DNA of 64,000 nt. Source: CANNBR01 sp964604015 (GTDB lineage Bacteria; Babelota; Babeliae; Babelales; CAIQNR01). Below are positions 8,542-18,390 of this stretch, piece by piece. Location: assembly GCA_964604015.1 (NCBI GenBank), contig CAZRXF010000012.1, positions 1 to 64,000 on the forward strand. The letters run 5' to 3'. Both the position numbers and the translations under genes were made by a program. Every line of letters begins with the position of its first letter. The stretch's first letter is position 1. The notes under the pieces were generated by a model. That model ran no database searches and was not told the origin of the DNA. It worked only from the letters and a program-made list of their open reading frames with translations.

Positions 8542-10494
8542 ATGGATGTGATGCGAAAGTTACCTCTGGTAGCTTTGATGCTTTTTTTGATAAATGATGA
8601 TGTGCAGGGGAAAAATCCGAATCTTTATTTTAAAAATGGCGATTACGAGGCATCTATCATAGGGAAGATAGAGACAACAACTGAGCTTGATATTAATGGG
8701 GTCCTTTTCAATAGCAATGTCCCAGACGACTTATTTGCAAATAAAACAAAAGTAGATATTTCACTTCTTACCAAGACACCGACGTCTCAGTCGAAAGTTA
8801 CACTGCGTAACAAGGTCGTGTGGGGAAATCATAGAGTGATCTTCACTGACGATGCATTTCTTAAAACGCTTGATGGTACAGCAACAAGTCACTTCCATAC
8901 CATCGGGCCCAACATGGTCTGGATACGTGAAGCCTGGGTTGAAGCAGATATGTCAAAATTGTGTCACATGGAAAATGTGTTGAAGCAAACACTGACGATT
9001 GGCTCGTTTTCATTTATTCTTGGACGTGGTATTTCATTGGGCGATGCTTACTCAGTAAATCCGGCACTTCTTGGTTTCTTCCAAGATAACTCTGTTGACC
9101 AATATGCATGGGGCGTGAAGGTTTCCGGTGGGTTGATTAAAGATTTTATGTCGTATGACACTTACCTTTCCGTTTTGAGTAATAAAAGCACGAGCCTGAG
9201 AGAAACGATTTTACCAACTCAATTGAAGTCATTTGGTACCAGCCAGAAGGCTCCCTGGAGAGGCGCGGGAGATATTAGCTTTGTGACAGCTGCTCGCTTT
9301 TTAATAACACCGATGGTTGAAGAAGATAGAAAGTTAAGTTTTGAGCCCTACATTATGTATCACCATGATCCTGAACAAAAAGTTGAATACTTCTGCGATG
9401 CAAAATCGAATTTAGGAACTGGTGGATTTGCTTGCGAATTAGTAACAGAATCGCTGGAAGTTGGTTTTGATTGTGCAAGTAACTTTGGTCATCAAGATGT
9501 AAAAGGATGGGACCGAAACCAGATCAATAGTGTGAATACCGGTGGGTATTACAGCTTTGTTTACAGTGATGTTTTTAATGTTGATCCAAATGTGACAACA
9601 CCAACGGCAGCAAATAATGTGTTGTATGATCCACAAAATTCTGCCCAGAAAAAAGCTATCGCCAATGTTGCTCCAGGGGCAGTTTCAAATGGGCAGCCGA
9701 TTGCAGGAACAAGTAATCCTACGCTCTACAATAGTTTGACTCGTTATAGAATGCCGTACACGACACAATTCAGGGGATACATGTGGGTTGGGGATGCGAG
9801 TTATTGGCTTGTACCAAAAGAATTGGTGGTGAGTGCAACGTGGGGAATGGCAAGTGGTGACCAAAATCCTAATGCGAATTTGAAAGATCCGAATGATGTT
9901 TCAGTTGATGGTAACTACAATGGATTTATTCCATTTCAGGAGCTGTATGCTGGGAAAAGAGTACTGAGTTTCTTTGGTATGACAAGTTTGATTACACGTC
10001 CACTCGATATTCCTAATACTGGTGATGATTTTGCTGTGACTGTTGATAATTTCAGTAACGTTATCTTTTACGGTATGGGTGTTAAGTATGCACCACAAAA
10101 GGCAAAATCTAAGTGGAATATTAATCCGAACGTGATCATGTATTGGCAAGATGTGGCAAGTAATAAATTTGACCTTATGACGGGCCAGACAAGTAAGCAA
10201 CCTGCAAGCAAAGAGATTGGTGTTGAAGCAAATACCTTCTTTGTGGTGAATCTTTCAGAAAGCCTTTCCATCACAGGTGGTATTGGTCTTTTTGTGCCAG
10301 GGCAACATTACGCAGATATTAAAGGAAAACCGGTCTCTGCAGACCAAAGTTCGGCGCTTGCGTCTGCCATTGCGACGATTATGAGGAATCTTCCACCTTA
10401 TGCGGCTGGCCCTCTAGCTGACCTACAAAATCTTCCTTTGATAGGGAATGATGTAGCGTACAGTGCAAGTATTGCTATGGGGTATTCGTTCTAA
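8542..10494 (+). CDS. Outer-membrane beta-barrel porin-like protein
   Basis: A 650-residue exported protein with a signal peptide (hydrophobic core KLPLVALMLFLIN) and alternating beta-strand segments throughout, ending in GYSF. The C-terminal Phe is the signal recognised by the BAM machinery for barrel insertion. The N-terminal part (SIIGKIETTTELD, LRNKVVWGNHRV, FILGRGISLGDAY) resembles large porins of the alginate-export or OprB type, but no close family is certain. ATG 8542 follows GGGAG by six bases; a TTG at 8524 in frame is less likely. It has its own strong promoter and terminator, so it is probably a highly expressed single gene. Confidence 0.75.
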   Translation: MDVMRKLPLVALMLFLINDDVQGKNPNLYFKNGDYEASIIGKIETTTELDINGVLFNSNVPDDLFANKTKVDISLLTKTPTSQSKVTLRNKVVWGNHRVIFTDDAFLKTLDGTATSHFHTIGPNMVWIREAWVEADMSKLCHMENVLKQTLTIGSFSFILGRGISLGDAYSVNPALLGFFQDNSVDQYAWGVKVSGGLIKDFMSYDTYLSVLSNKSTSLRETILPTQLKSFGTSQKAPWRGAGDISFVTAARFLITPMVEEDRKLSFEPYIMYHHDPEQKVEYFCDAKSNLGTGGFACELVTESLEVGFDCASNFGHQDVKGWDRNQINSVNTGGYYSFVYSDVFNVDPNVTTPTAANNVLYDPQNSAQKKAIANVAPGAVSNGQPIAGTSNPTLYNSLTRYRMPYTTQFRGYMWVGDASYWLVPKELVVSATWGMASGDQNPNANLKDPNDVSVDGNYNGFIPFQELYAGKRVLSFFGMTSLITRPLDIPNTGDDFAVTVDNFSNVIFYGMGVKYAPQKAKSKWNINPNVIMYWQDVASNKFDLMTGQTSKQPASKEIGVEANTFFVVNLSESLSITGGIGLFVPGQHYADIKGKPVSADQSSALASAIATIMRNLPPYAAGPLADLQNLPLIGNDVAYSASIAMGYSF

Positions 10495-10518
10495 ACGTGC
10501 CCTAGAAGAGCTAAGTTG

Positions 10519-10552
10519 GGGAGGTCCTTACCAAAAAGGCCTCCCTTTTTTT
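10519..10552 (+). terminator. Rho-independent terminator after the porin
   Basis: GGGAGG at 10519-10524 pairs with CCTCCC at 10540-10545, with an inner CCTT/AAGG extension, followed by seven T. Confidence 0.88.
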
Positions 10553-10578
10553 GTTGAGAGATTGTGATAGACTAAAAT
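10551..10578 (+). promoter_or_regulatory. Possible aspS promoter
   Basis: TTGTTG at 10551-10556, 16-base spacer and TAAAAT at 10573-10578, 35 bases before the aspS start. The -35 overlaps the end of the porin terminator. Confidence 0.45.
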
Positions 10579-10612
10579 TTTCTTCAGATCTGAGTAGATA
10601 AGGATATCGGGT

Positions 10613-12409
10613 ATGAGTACTATGGCAGCGTGGAAACGTACAAGTGAATGTGGTGGCGTTACGGAAAAAATGTTGGGCAAGGAAGTTGTTCTCAATGGAT
10701 GGGTTGCCCATAGACGCGATCATGGTGGCCTTATCTTTATCGATTTGCGTGATAGAAGTGGCATCGTTCAGCTTGTGTTTAACGCGGATATCTCCAAAGA
10801 AGCTCATATTTTAGCAGAATCCCTGCGGTCTGAGTTTGTCATTACTGCAACAGGAAAAGTAATCGCCCGAGAAAAAGGGCAGGTTAATGATAAGATGCCA
10901 ACCGGAAAAATTGAAGTTCAAATTCAATCTATGTCTATTCTTAATCCTTCAAAAACGATCCCGTTTTCTCTGGAAGAAGATGATATTGATGAGGAATTGC
11001 GCCTTCGTTATCGCTACCTTGATTTGCGTCGCCCTGTGATGCAGCATCGTCTTGCGTTTCGAAGCATGCTCTTTTTCACCATGCGCGAATTCTTTGTACA
11101 AAATGGTTTTTTTGAAGTTGAAACCCCTATTCTTACTAAAAATACTCCGGGTGGTGCACGGGAATTTTTAGTGCCAAGTCGCCTACATCAAGGAACGTTT
11201 TATGCGCTTCCTCAATCGCCACAGATTTACAAGCAGCTTTTGATGACCGCTGGTATTGAACGTTACTTTCAGATAGCGCGTTGTTTTAGGGATGAAGATT
11301 TGCGTGCTGATAGACAGCCTGAGTTTACGCAGCTTGATGTGGAAATGTCATTTGTGGAAGAGCAGGATGTACGTGGCCTTACTGAAAGTATGCTTGCGTA
11401 CGTTTTCAAGAAGCTTTTTAATATTGAAATCAAGCTACCACTTCCTGTTTTTACCTATGACTATGTGTTTGCCCTTTTTGGGTCAGATAAACCTGATTTG
11501 CGGTATGAACTTCCTATCACCGACCTGACCGAGATCTTTAAGGATGTAAAATTAAGTTTCTTGGAAACTGTTGTGCAGCAGGGTGGAAGAATTGGAGCTC
11601 TCCATATTCAAGACAAAAAGTTTACCCGGTCAGAACTTGAAGGATGGGTCGAAAAATCCAAAGCTTTAGGTGCTAAGGGGCTGTTGTACATTCATTTTGC
11701 CCAAGACGGTACTATCGAATCGCCTGTTTCAAAATTCTTACCCGCTGACTTTCTTGAAAAAATTAAGGGTGCCATTAAGGACGTAAAAAAAGGTGATACG
11801 CTCTTTATTGTGGCTGGAACATTTAAGGAAGCATGGCCCGTTCTTGGTAAATTGCGAAATGCATTTGCACATGAACTAGGGTTGATAAAGCCAAACACCC
11901 TTCATTTTTCCTGGATTGTTAACTTCCCTCTGCTTGAATGGGATGAAACAAGAAAGGCTTGGAGTTCTGCTCACCATCCATTCACACAGCCTACGGCAGG
12001 GTGGGAAAGCCTTGCGCCTGAGCAGATGAAGGCTCAAGCATACGACTTAGTATGTAATGGTTCTGAAGTGGGTGGTGGATCTATTCGAATCCATGACAAA
12101 AAAATGCAGCATAAAGTTTTTGAACTTTTGGGTCTTACAGAAAAAGAAATTCAAGATAAATTCGGGTTCTTTTTGGAGGCGCAAGAGTACGGTTTTCCAC
12201 CTTCTGGCGGTATTGCTCTTGGGTTAGACCGATTGGTTATGATCCTTTCAAACACTGCCTCAATCAGAGAAGTCATAGCATTCCCTAAAACTCAGCGGGG
12301 ATATGATGCTATGATGCATTCACCAACCCCTGTGGCGGCACACGTACTTAAAGAATGTGGCGTCATGATTGTTCCTTCAGTAAAGGACGGGGGCGCTGAA
12401 AAAAAATAG
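10613..12409 (+). CDS. aspS: Aspartyl-tRNA synthetase
   Basis: A class II synthetase of 598 residues, the normal length for the bacterial form. It has the anticodon-binding OB fold (1-140, GWVAHRRDHGGLIFIDLRDRSG), motif 1 near VETPILTKNTPGGAREFLVPSR, motif 2 FQIARCFRDEDLRADRQPEFTQ, a bacterial GAD insertion in the middle and motif 3 GIALGLDRLVMIL. Whether it is discriminating or also charges Asn-tRNA cannot be decided here, and no gatCAB genes are in the window. ATG 10613 has AAGGA upstream. The enolase-like gene follows after 21 bases and is probably co-transcribed. Confidence 0.97.
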   Translation: MSTMAAWKRTSECGGVTEKMLGKEVVLNGWVAHRRDHGGLIFIDLRDRSGIVQLVFNADISKEAHILAESLRSEFVITATGKVIAREKGQVNDKMPTGKIEVQIQSMSILNPSKTIPFSLEEDDIDEELRLRYRYLDLRRPVMQHRLAFRSMLFFTMREFFVQNGFFEVETPILTKNTPGGAREFLVPSRLHQGTFYALPQSPQIYKQLLMTAGIERYFQIARCFRDEDLRADRQPEFTQLDVEMSFVEEQDVRGLTESMLAYVFKKLFNIEIKLPLPVFTYDYVFALFGSDKPDLRYELPITDLTEIFKDVKLSFLETVVQQGGRIGALHIQDKKFTRSELEGWVEKSKALGAKGLLYIHFAQDGTIESPVSKFLPADFLEKIKGAIKDVKKGDTLFIVAGTFKEAWPVLGKLRNAFAHELGLIKPNTLHFSWIVNFPLLEWDETRKAWSSAHHPFTQPTAGWESLAPEQMKAQAYDLVCNGSEVGGGSIRIHDKKMQHKVFELLGLTEKEIQDKFGFFLEAQEYGFPPSGGIALGLDRLVMILSNTASIREVIAFPKTQRGYDAMMHSPTPVAAHVLKECGVMIVPSVKDGGAEKK

Positions 12410-12430
12410 GCAAACTAAAGAAGGAGAGTC

Positions 12431-13684
12431 ATGAAGATTAGTAAGGTGTTTGGCCGAGAAATTATTAATTCCTGCGGTGTCCCTGCTCTTTCTTGTGAGA
12501 TTGTTCTTGAGGATGGAACATTAGTGGGAGCGTCTGTTGCATCTGATCCTGATATAAATCAGGAAGAGGTTTTCATTCTGAAAGATGGGGGCCAACGCTG
12601 TGCAGGACAGGGATTACAAAAAGCTGTCTATGCTCTTGAGTCTGTGGTTGCCCCCGCTTTTCTTGGAAAAGTCCCAGAAGTACATGTGTTCGATGCGATT
12701 CTTTCAGAGCTTGATGGAACGGCTGAAAAAAAGAATCTGGGTGCAAATGTGACCCTTGCAGCTAGCTTGGCCGTATGTAAGGCACAAGCGGCCGTTGAAC
12801 AACTGGAGGTTTTTGAGACCGTAGCGCAATTAAAAGGATCGGCATCAGTTTCTCTGCCTTTTCCCTTGGTAAATGTTGTAAGTGGCGGCAAGAAACTACA
12901 GAATGGGCTTCCTTTTAAAAATATTATGCTTGTTCCTGTTGGGGCTCAGAATTTTCGCATAGCGCTTGAATACGCAGCTACGGTAGTTCACGAGTGCGCA
13001 CGGCTTTTAAAAAGTCGTGACAAGGTTGTAGCTACTGCTGATAGTGGAGGTCTTTTCTCTTTTTACAAAGATTTCCAAGAACCGTTTGAAATTATCATGG
13101 AGGCGCTTGCAAATACCGGGATGGACGGCGTTTTTGTTTTAGGAATTGATGTCGGGGCAGACCAATTTTTTGATCAAGCAAGACGCCTTTACGAATGGGA
13201 ATCTGTCTACAAAACAGCGGATGAACTGATTTCTCTCTACAAAAAGTTATGTGATTCCTATCCTCTTTATTCTCTCGAAAATGGTCTTTCATGGCGTGAT
13301 ACGGAAGGATATGCATCTCTTTTTGGTTCGTTAGGCACTACGATTCAGGTAGCAAGTAATGAAGGGTTTATTCATAATTCTACCCTTCTTCAAGGCTTAA
13401 CCGCTCAGGTCTTTGTAAATGCATCGGTGTTGCGTTTGACCGAAAGCTCAACCGTTACAGAATTTTTAGAGTCGATCAGTACCTGCCAAAATCAAGGGCT
13501 CAATACAGTGATTGCTGCAAGTGGTGGCGAAACTGGGGAAAGTATTCTCGCTGATTTGGCGGTTGGAACAAGTGCAGGACAGGTGCAAGTAGGGGGGTTG
13601 TGCCGTGGTGAGCATGTTTCCAAATATAACAGACTTCTTTTTATAGAAGACCTGCTGTCGTCTGAGTTATTAAATCGCGCATAG
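12431..13684 (+). CDS. Enolase homologue lacking most catalytic residues
   Basis: A 417-residue protein that aligns with enolase from end to end (GREIINS, ELDGTAEKKNLGAN, ILADLAVGTSAGQ, KYNRLLFIE). The active site is degraded. The SGAST loop is replaced by SDPDI; His159 is Lys; Glu168 is Asn; Glu211 (in GDEGG) is Ser; Asp320 is Asn; the catalytic Lys345 is Asn; His373 is Ala; Lys396 is Gln (yeast numbering). Only metal ligands Asp246 and Glu295 remain. It should not interconvert 2-phosphoglycerate and phosphoenolpyruvate. The frame is intact and long, so it is probably kept for another role, not a fresh pseudogene. The ribosome site is AAGGAG. Its 3' end overlaps the convergent secretin by 44 bases. 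Confidence 0.85.
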   Translation: MKISKVFGREIINSCGVPALSCEIVLEDGTLVGASVASDPDINQEEVFILKDGGQRCAGQGLQKAVYALESVVAPAFLGKVPEVHVFDAILSELDGTAEKKNLGANVTLAASLAVCKAQAAVEQLEVFETVAQLKGSASVSLPFPLVNVVSGGKKLQNGLPFKNIMLVPVGAQNFRIALEYAATVVHECARLLKSRDKVVATADSGGLFSFYKDFQEPFEIIMEALANTGMDGVFVLGIDVGADQFFDQARRLYEWESVYKTADELISLYKKLCDSYPLYSLENGLSWRDTEGYASLFGSLGTTIQVASNEGFIHNSTLLQGLTAQVFVNASVLRLTESSTVTEFLESISTCQNQGLNTVIAASGGETGESILADLAVGTSAGQVQVGGLCRGEHVSKYNRLLFIEDLLSSELLNRA

Positions 13685-16340
13685 GATCATTCTTTTTAAA
13701 TTCGGAGAAGAGCCGTTTGAGTTCTTCTTGTTCCTTGCTGTCCTTATGCGCAAGAATCAACGTCTCTTGTTTGTCGATTGGTGCCTTTTTGTCTGAGTTT
13801 TGCGTCTTTGTACGAGCCATAACGGCGGTTGATTGAGCATTGCGTGGTGCTTGAGCAAGTTTTGGTGCAACAGGTACGGTGGGCATAGGGACCGTTGGAG
13901 GAACTGGTGCTGTTGCCACTGTTGTTACGGCGGGGGTATCTTTTTGGTAATGCTTTTCCATGACAAACTGTTTCCTGTTGATAAAATCGGAAACCTTCTG
14001 ATGATTGGTGATTTCATGTGAAGTGCCAAAGAACCAACGAGTTATCGGGTCTTTAAGGGCATAGAAATTTTTATCGATATCAACGGCAGCGTTTGCAAGA
14101 GTAAATTTTTCTGCAGTAAATGAATCGCTGTAGCCGTTAGTACTTTGTAAGATACGGGGGCAGATAAAGACAGCAAGGTTTGATTTTATAAGACCTTTTG
14201 TTTTCTTTTTAAACAACCACCCAATAACAGGGATGCTTGCAAGGCCTGGAGTTTCTAAATCTGTGTGGGCCATGGTTGTTTTGGTAAGTCCGCCAAGTAC
14301 CAAGACTTGTCCATCTTTGATATTGGCATTCGTTTGAATCGTACGCGTGATCTGTGAGTTACCGGTGGAAAATTCGTTAACCGTGAGATTAACCCCGAGA
14401 TTGATGTAGCTGTCTCCATTAATCATGGGGGTGATGTTAAGTTGCAAGGCGGCTGTAACAGGATCGAGCGGAGTTACCGTTGCACCTTTTTTAACGGTGG
14501 CACTTCCCGGGAGCAATCGTGTTTCATTGTCAGTAAAGGAAGTTGCCTGGTTATTTAAAGTTACGGTAAATGGGTGGGAGAGAATCTTGGCGCTCGTATA
14601 ACTGGTCAGTGCCTGCATAACCCACGCAATCCCGGTCAGCGCATTGTCTTGCAGGGAAAGGATGAATGTTCCTTGAGGAACCGGAATATTATTCCCTTGG
14701 GCGTTAGTACCTTCAGACGTTGCAAGGTTGTTTCCACTGCTATCAGGTACTTGCAGCAAGTTTGCCATCAGTGCATCGAATGCAGGGTTGGTTGGATTGT
14801 TAAGTTGAATGGGGCCTAAAATGGAGTTTTGTGCATAGACGCCTTGTGGGAACATCCCCTGTTTGTTACGTATTTGGCTTCCCAGGGTCAATCCTCCGGT
14901 TAGCGTGAAATCGACAATGAGCATTTCAATAGCAACTTGTGGTTGTGGGCGATCAAGGTCGGCAATGAGTTGTTTGATGCGAATCCAGTCTTCCCGAATA
15001 GCAGCAATTAGGAGTCGGTTTCCCCCTTGTTGCGCAGCTTGCGGGGTTGTTCCCTGGGTTGTTCCTCCTGAAGATGTTGGTTGTGCTGTTGATGCAGGGG
15101 GAGTAGTTACTTCTGCTTGTACAATAACTCCAGTGAAGTACTGCTTTCCAGCATTGGGGTTGGTTGTTCCGCTCGATTGTCCCGTGCTTCCTCCAAAGTT
15201 ACCAGAACCACTACTTGAAGAGCCACTTGATTGGGCGGCAACAATTTGCGTTAGAATAGGGGCAAAATTAGCGGCATTCAAATATTGAAGCGGGTAGATG
15301 TGAAGAACTGAGTCTCCACTATCAAGAGGAATATCAATATATTTAAGCGTGAATTCTTTGACTCGTTTGATAGCATCGCTCTTTCCCATAATGATGAGCG
15401 AGTTAGATCGTGGTTCAGGAACAATTTTGGTTGTTGGAGCAAAATATGAAGCAGTTGAAGGTGCACTTTGAGGAGCAACAGGTTGTTGTTGGCCAAATCC
15501 GCCGCCACCACTGCTACCAGAACCTTGTCCAGCGCTTGCAATAAGTTGGGTCATGAAAAGATTGGTAATGGTTGTAGCATCGGTATATTTGAGTGGCAAA
15601 ATTTCGATTGCGTCAGTAAATCCATGAGAATCGATTTCTTTAATGATTTCCATAACTGATTTGATGGTGCGGGCATAGTCAGTAAAAATGATGCCATTGG
15701 TAGTGGGCTCTACCAGGTAGGTGGGAGTCTTTAGTACATCAGAAAGAAAGGTTTGAAGTGCATTTGATCCGCCACCACCAAATCCACCACCTGACGAGCT
15801 GGGGACCTGAATGTTGGCAAAATAGTAGATATAGCGGATCATTTGGTTGGTATCGGGAAGATCTTCTGGTGGTGTGTTGACATACAGAGGATAGGTTTGC
15901 TTGTTAAGGTTCGTATCAACTTTGGTGATGTAAAAAAACTCTCCCTGGGGAACAAAAAGATAGCCGGTCATTTTCAGAAGTGAAAGCATCTTTTCATAAG
16001 CGTCATCGACAGAGATTCTTTCAGGAAATTGGTAGGTGACCTTAGTTGCAAAAAACGTAGGATCTTGCCCCTGACCAGGAAAAACCACGTTCATGTTCTT
16101 GTTGTTCGCAACATAGTTCACAATGTCTGAAAGCGGTTCATCGTTGAATTTAAACCAGATTTTCTGCCCCTTACTGCTGATCAAAGGTGCGGGAGTATCT
16201 TTTGTTAAAGCGTGATTTTTTGCTGGCTTCCGGTAATCAAGTGAAGCTGATAGATCGTCAATCGAGGCCGTAGATGTATAAAGACTTACAGGCAGAGAAA
16301 GAAGGCACGATAAAAAAATAGTTGTAGAAAGTTTCATCAT
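13641..16340 (-). CDS. Second type II secretion secretin (GspD-like)
   Basis: An 899-residue outer-membrane channel protein with a signal peptide. An N0 domain (about 60-140, KIWFKFNDEPLSDIVNYV) is followed by N1-N3 repeats separated by Gly/Ser-rich inserts. The secretin core (about 480-740) has VAIEMLIVDFTLTGG, the VLVLGGLTKTT strand and PVIGWLFKKK before the last barrel strands. A Pro-rich tail with coiled-coil-like end follows. It is the last gene of the minus-strand block, 17 bases after the GspM-like gene. It differs clearly from the secretin at 18387-21068, so this is not a recent duplication. It could form a separate channel or a mixed one. Confidence 0.9.
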   Translation of the reverse strand: MMKLSTTIFLSCLLSLPVSLYTSTASIDDLSASLDYRKPAKNHALTKDTPAPLISSKGQKIWFKFNDEPLSDIVNYVANNKNMNVVFPGQGQDPTFFATKVTYQFPERISVDDAYEKMLSLLKMTGYLFVPQGEFFYITKVDTNLNKQTYPLYVNTPPEDLPDTNQMIRYIYYFANIQVPSSSGGGFGGGGSNALQTFLSDVLKTPTYLVEPTTNGIIFTDYARTIKSVMEIIKEIDSHGFTDAIEILPLKYTDATTITNLFMTQLIASAGQGSGSSGGGGFGQQQPVAPQSAPSTASYFAPTTKIVPEPRSNSLIIMGKSDAIKRVKEFTLKYIDIPLDSGDSVLHIYPLQYLNAANFAPILTQIVAAQSSGSSSSGSGNFGGSTGQSSGTTNPNAGKQYFTGVIVQAEVTTPPASTAQPTSSGGTTQGTTPQAAQQGGNRLLIAAIREDWIRIKQLIADLDRPQPQVAIEMLIVDFTLTGGLTLGSQIRNKQGMFPQGVYAQNSILGPIQLNNPTNPAFDALMANLLQVPDSSGNNLATSEGTNAQGNNIPVPQGTFILSLQDNALTGIAWVMQALTSYTSAKILSHPFTVTLNNQATSFTDNETRLLPGSATVKKGATVTPLDPVTAALQLNITPMINGDSYINLGVNLTVNEFSTGNSQITRTIQTNANIKDGQVLVLGGLTKTTMAHTDLETPGLASIPVIGWLFKKKTKGLIKSNLAVFICPRILQSTNGYSDSFTAEKFTLANAAVDIDKNFYALKDPITRWFFGTSHEITNHQKVSDFINRKQFVMEKHYQKDTPAVTTVATAPVPPTVPMPTVPVAPKLAQAPRNAQSTAVMARTKTQNSDKKAPIDKQETLILAHKDSKEQEELKRLFSEFKKNDPMRDLITQTTAGLL

Positions 16341-16357
16341 AGTACAAGTCCTCTCTA

Positions 16358-16915
16358 TTACCCCTTCTTGGCGGTCTGTGATTTTAGTAACGTTGCAATG
16401 GTAAGTGTAACATCAAGGGAATCATTTTTTTTGAGAATCGTTAGTTCTTTTGTGTAGACACGCGTTTTTTGCTCAAGTGCCTGGAGAAGTTCACACAGTT
16501 GTTTGGTAGAAACACCACGTAGTTGAGTGCTTATTTTTATCTCGGTGTAGGTTTTTTGCAAAACATCCTCTGAAACTTCTGCCTCTTTTACTTGGTAGGA
16601 TGAAAGATTAAGTCTTTGAATTGTTTCATCATAGAAACTTTTCAGCTTAAAATTCTTATCTTCTTCAAGAACGGTATCGACTTCTTCTTGCCGCTTTTTA
16701 ACCGCTTTTAATCGTTCTAAAATCTGCTTTGCTTCTTGTTGGGTTTTGTGAATCCGCTGAAGTGAGCTTCTTAATTCTGAGGTAGCGCTGTGGTGGTAAT
16801 ACATGATCCCCCCCGTAATCAGGACCAATGACCCAAGAAAAATTCCTAGGTTACGGTAAAATTCGGAAGTTTCTAAGGGCAGAGCGAACTCTTTTAGTCT
16901 ATCAAAAAAATTCAT
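16358..16915 (-). CDS. Inner-membrane assembly protein, GspM/PilO-like
   Basis: A 185-residue bitopic protein: short cytoplasmic start, one membrane helix (about 24-42, NLGIFLGSLVLITGGIMYY), a coiled coil (45-90) and a small periplasmic alpha/beta domain. This layout and its place directly after a GspL/PilM-type gene (4-base overlap) match GspM or PilO, which anchor the secretion platform. Sequence similarity alone is weak, so the call depends on context. Confidence 0.65.
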   Translation of the reverse strand: MNFFDRLKEFALPLETSEFYRNLGIFLGSLVLITGGIMYYHHSATSELRSSLQRIHKTQQEAKQILERLKAVKKRQEEVDTVLEEDKNFKLKSFYDETIQRLNLSSYQVKEAEVSEDVLQKTYTEIKISTQLRGVSTKQLCELLQALEQKTRVYTKELTILKKNDSLDVTLTIATLLKSQTAKKG

Positions 16916-18390
16916 GCGGAACCTCCTTGCCGGCTGAGAGTGAGAGGAACAATGAAGTCTTTACTTTGCAAATCGGGAACATGAATGAAAAGTTGTGTAT
17001 CTTTAAGTTCTTGCTCAAGTTGGGCAACTGCTTCAAAGCTGCGGACACTTCCTTCAAAAAGAATACTGTCTTTATTTATGACCATTTTTTTCAACTGGAG
17101 CCCAAGGACCTCAGGCTCTATTTTGGTGCTGAGGGTGTATAGGTATTTTAAAAATGAGTTGCGTGTTTGGTTGGAGAAGGAAAACCAGATGCTTTCTTCT
17201 TTGGTAACAGCTATTTTTGCAGCCTTCATGACCTGAGTGAGGTTATTTGATTTGATGGTAGGAAAACTTTTGCGTAATTCTTTTACAATCGAATCGCGTG
17301 TTGTGTTGACCGCTGTTGAAAGCTTATGGACCTGTAGGCCGGTATGAATAGACATTGCGCACAATAAAATCGTAGCAAGCCCTGCTGCGGCAATAACCTG
17401 CTGCTTAAAAAGGTTCGTTTCCTTTTCAACTTGCTGTTCTGTTGCCAGGGTAAAGTTGGTGGTAAAGGATGAAGGATAAGATGCTGCAAAGCTGAAAATA
17501 TTAAGAGGAGTAGCGCCTTGACTTTTGTCAGTAATTCCCAAGGTAGCCAGTGCTTTTTTCAGATCAAAGAGATCACATGGAATGCCCAACTGTTCTTGTG
17601 CTTGCTGGATGGTTGTTTTGTCAGTGTTCATAAAGAGAATTTTTTGGAGATTTCCATATTCCTGAGAAAACGATTGGAGTGTAAAAAAGAAACGCTGCCA
17701 GGTCTTGCGTTCATCGGTAGGATCTTTTGGAAGAGACCGAATCGCTTTTAAAATTCCCCGTTGGATGTGGGCTATATGAATGATGGTGTCGTCCCAGACG
17801 GTGATGACCCCATTTTCTTCAAGCGGATAGAGATGGGCGACCTGCGTGTAAAGTCCATAGATATCAAGCATATCAACAGAGACTGTTTCGTGGTGCAAAG
17901 AAGCCGCTGAAAAAATATGAAGGTGTTCATAGAGATGACGTTTTTGAACCGCTGCAACTATGATATCGGAATAATTTTTTTCAAGATCGGTGTGAATGAT
18001 GGAAAAATCAAAAAAGGCATCTTGGAGCGGAAAAGGGAGAAATGGCTCGATTTCAAAGGGAAGTGCGAGCGCTATCTTTTCTTTGGTAATGAACGGAAAC
18101 CGCAATTCCTTAAACATGACAAATGAGTTAGGAAGGGTGGTGACAAGTGAATCATACTTGCCCACTTTTTTCATAAGTTCAGCAAGGGCCTCAGAGATCT
18201 TTTCTGGTTGGTGTTCTTTATCTTGAACAATGTCTTGGTAATAGGTTTCTAGCAACGTGAGCGTACGGCCCTCAGCCTTTAAAACTGTTGCATACACTTT
18301 TGTTTGACTGACATGAATCCCAACAATTTTTTTGGCAAACACATAGTAAGATCCTACGCGGTCAGGCAGGAAAAGCTGCTGTAGCATCAT
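16912..18390 (-). CDS. GspL/PilM-N-like assembly platform protein
   Basis: A 492-residue protein with an actin-like cytoplasmic domain (about 20-300; KIVGIHVSQTKVYATVL, LVTTLPNSFVMFKELRFPF, ALPFEIEPFLPF), one membrane helix near 335-355 (VIAAAGLATILLCAMSIHTG) and a periplasmic coiled coil plus ferredoxin-like domain. In type II systems GspL links the GspE ATPase to the inner-membrane platform; in type IV pili the same parts are split into PilM and PilN. The start overlaps the upstream secretin stop by 4 bases (ATGA) and its own stop overlaps the next gene in the same way. Confidence 0.8.
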   Translation of the reverse strand: MMLQQLFLPDRVGSYYVFAKKIVGIHVSQTKVYATVLKAEGRTLTLLETYYQDIVQDKEHQPEKISEALAELMKKVGKYDSLVTTLPNSFVMFKELRFPFITKEKIALALPFEIEPFLPFPLQDAFFDFSIIHTDLEKNYSDIIVAAVQKRHLYEHLHIFSAASLHHETVSVDMLDIYGLYTQVAHLYPLEENGVITVWDDTIIHIAHIQRGILKAIRSLPKDPTDERKTWQRFFFTLQSFSQEYGNLQKILFMNTDKTTIQQAQEQLGIPCDLFDLKKALATLGITDKSQGATPLNIFSFAASYPSSFTTNFTLATEQQVEKETNLFKQQVIAAAGLATILLCAMSIHTGLQVHKLSTAVNTTRDSIVKELRKSFPTIKSNNLTQVMKAAKIAVTKEESIWFSFSNQTRNSFLKYLYTLSTKIEPEVLGLQLKKMVINKDSILFEGSVRSFEAVAQLEQELKDTQLFIHVPDLQSKDFIVPLTLSRQGGSA

